NCBI GenBank assembly: GCA_005880805.1
Contig: VBFZ01000115.1
Span: forward strand, 1 to 7,094
DNA: 7,094 bases
DNA from: Chloroflexota bacterium
Lineage (GTDB): Bacteria; Chloroflexota; Limnocylindria; Limnocylindrales; CSP1-4
Reading direction: 5' to 3'
A model generated the notes under the pieces. The model ran no database searches, had not been told where the DNA came from, and worked only from the letters and a program-made list of their open reading frames with translations. Position numbers and translations under genes: made by a program. Within the stretch, counting starts at the first letter, position 1, and each line of letters opens with the position of its first letter. This document shows positions 6,005 to 7,094 of the stretch, piece after piece.

Positions 6005-6814
6005 CTATCCCTGGAAGCGGCGGAACACCGCGACCGCGTTCTGCCCCCCGAATCCGAAGCCGTTGATCATCGCGGTGTCGACCCTGGCGCTCCGTTTGAC
6101 CTTGGGCACGTAGTCGAGGTCGCATTCCGGCAGGTCGGGGTTGTCCAGATTCGCGGTGGGCGGAATGCAGCCGTCCCGGATCGAGCCGACGGCAGCCAGG
6201 CCGGCGATCGCACCGGCCGCCCCGAGCAGGTGCCCGACCATCGACTTCGGTGAGGAGATCGCCACCTTGTAGGCCTGCGGACCGAAAGCGGCCTTGATCG
6301 CCCGGGTTTCGGTGACGTCGTTCAGCGGGGTCGAGGTGCCGTGGGCCACGATGTAGTCGATCTCGTCGGGCGCGACGCCAGCGTCCCGCATCGCGCGGGT
6401 CATGGCCATCGCGGCGCCACGTCCGGTGGGCTCGGGAGCGCTGATGTGATATGCGTCGGAGGTGAGGGCGGTGCCGACCACCTCGGCCAGGATCCGACCC
6501 CCCGCTCCGCGCCCCAAAGCGTGCTCAGCCGACTCGACGACGAAGCAGGCGGCACCTTCGCCGAAGACGAATCCATCGCGGTCGCGGTCGAACGGGCGCG
6601 AGGCATGCTCAGGGTCGTCATTGCGCTTGGACAGCGCGCCCATGTTCCCGAGGGCCGCGAAGGCGATCGGCAGGAGGGCGGCCTCGGACCCGCCGGCGAT
6701 CACCACATCGCAGTCTCCCGAGCGGATGAGGCGTAGCGCGTCCTGGAATGCGATGACCGAGCTGGCGCACGCCGCAACCTGCGTGATGACTGGACCGGTC
6801 AACCCGTACTTCAT
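6005..6814 (-). CDS. fabF: Beta-ketoacyl-ACP synthase II, C-terminal fragment of broken gene
   Basis: These 269 residues are the catalytic two-thirds of FabF (KAS II), which condenses malonyl-ACP with acyl-ACP during fatty acid elongation. The nucleophile is Cys16 in VAACASS; the two catalytic histidines are His158 in HGTSTP and His195 in KSMVGHLLGAAGA, with Lys190 nearby; the C-terminal GFGFGGQNA (252-260) is also present. The natural end, at FRRFQG, is normal. The ATG at 6814 is an internal Met of the parent protein, not its real start: the N-terminal part lies in another frame at 6811-7094. The two pieces overlap by ATGA, so reinitiation could in principle make this fragment as a separate chain, with a weak AGG five bases upstream as the only ribosome site. 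Alone it lacks the N-terminal half of the thiolase fold and is unlikely to be active. It is either part of a pseudogene or the product of a sequencing or assembly error. Confidence 0.9.
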   Translation of the reverse strand: MKYGLTGPVITQVAACASSVIAFQDALRLIRSGDCDVVIAGGSEAALLPIAFAALGNMGALSKRNDDPEHASRPFDRDRDGFVFGEGAACFVVESAEHALGRGAGGRILAEVVGTALTSDAYHISAPEPTGRGAAMAMTRAMRDAGVAPDEIDYIVAHGTSTPLNDVTETRAIKAAFGPQAYKVAISSPKSMVGHLLGAAGAIAGLAAVGSIRDGCIPPTANLDNPDLPECDLDYVPKVKRSARVDTAMINGFGFGGQNAVAVFRRFQG

Positions 6815-6840
6815 CGAGACCTGGGCTGCCCGGCGCCCTT
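6811..6840 (-). other. fabF deletion/frameshift junction with ATGA overlap
   Basis: Upstream, the reading frame ends GGC-GCC-GGG-CAG and continues to TGA at 6813-6811. Downstream homology resumes as GCA-GCC-CAG-GTC-TCG-ATG (Ala-Ala-Gln-Val-Ser-Met) in the frame shifted by two bases. The join therefore falls at about 6826-6835. The lost segment corresponds to the part of the ketosynthase just before the catalytic-Cys strand (about residues 126-142 of E. coli FabF by memory). Confidence 0.75.
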
Positions 6841-7094
6841 CTTCTCGAGGGTTTCCGTGCCGTCGATCACCTGCTCCATGCCGCCGCCGCCGGTGTTGAT
6901 CACGACCCCCGATCGGTCGCGCTGCTCAGGGCTCCAGTCGCTGAAGTCGAGTCCGGATGCATCGACGGCTTCCCTGGCGGAAGCCATCCCGAAGTGGATG
7001 AAGCGGCTCATCCGGCGCGCCATCTTGCGATCCATGGCCACGGTCGGATCGAAGTCCTTGACCTGCGCCGCGATCTTGACGTCGAAGCCGTCGG
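6811..7094 (-). CDS. fabF: Beta-ketoacyl-ACP synthase II, N-terminal fragment (runs off right edge)
   Basis: The frame is open to the window's right edge and encodes 93 residues of the N-terminal part of FabF: FDVKIAAQVKDFDP, then DRKMARRMSRF (the basic stretch of the family), SAREAVDASGL, and GVVINTGGGGMEQVIDGTETLEKKG. After KKG the frame turns into unrelated AGQPRSR and stops at 6811. In FabF this point should lead into a VSPFFVP-like segment and then AAQVSMKYGLTGP. AAQVSMKYG is found at once in a different reading frame, showing that roughly 15 residues have been lost and the frame shifted (a loss of 3n+1 bases, about 45-50). A GTG at 7041 is the first start-like codon inside the window but is not the true start, because family sequence continues upstream of it. 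No second fabF copy is visible here. Confidence 0.88.
   Translation of the reverse strand, partial: DGFDVKIAAQVKDFDPTVAMDRKMARRMSRFIHFGMASAREAVDASGLDFSDWSPEQRDRSGVVINTGGGGMEQVIDGTETLEKKGAGQPRSR

Noticed and set aside
6811..7094. Programmed frameshifting to make full-length FabF
   Set aside because: About 15 family residues are absent at the junction, so a ribosomal shift would still give a deleted protein; no slippery heptamer is evident.

Overview
This is a GC-rich, gene-dense bacterial window of ordinary chromosomal housekeeping and accessory genes. No mobile element, CRISPR array, RNA gene or phage gene is visible. The base composition, GTG starts, and a membrane Ser/Thr kinase with a Pro/Thr linker and Cys-containing outer domain suggest a high-GC Gram-positive-like lineage such as Chloroflexota, or less likely Actinomycetota. 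No marker gene here settles this.

Layout from left to right: (1) on the minus strand, the first 234 codons of an MFS drug/siderophore-type exporter, running off the left edge; (2) just upstream of it in the same direction, a complete methylated-DNA--protein-cysteine methyltransferase (ogt), probably co-transcribed with the exporter; (3) a 57-bp divergent promoter region carrying a perfect 8-1-8 palindrome like a CsoR operator; (4) on the plus strand, a complete copper-exporting P1B-type ATPase (copA), followed about 100 bp later by a 98-aa single-span membrane or exported small protein; (5) a short convergent gap with a GC hairpin and a 19-nt tandem repeat that runs into the next gene's stop codon; (6) on the minus strand, a transmembrane Ser/Thr protein kinase; (7) upstream of it, also minus strand, a beta-ketoacyl-ACP synthase II gene (fabF) that runs off the right edge and is broken by an internal out-of-frame deletion.

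The copA half reads as a metal-responsive export unit: the operator-like palindrome covers both the -10 box and the copA start codon, so a repressor bound there would block transcription directly, and the transcript would be nearly leaderless. The small protein after copA has its own strong ribosome binding site and may be co-transcribed. The kinase has its own likely promoter and is not obviously tied in function to fabF. The points most worth a second look are the copA operator/leaderless start, the small Cys-containing exported peptide, the split fabF with its chance ATGA overlap, and the expanding repeat at the kinase stop codon. I did not find evidence for a wholly new multi-gene system.
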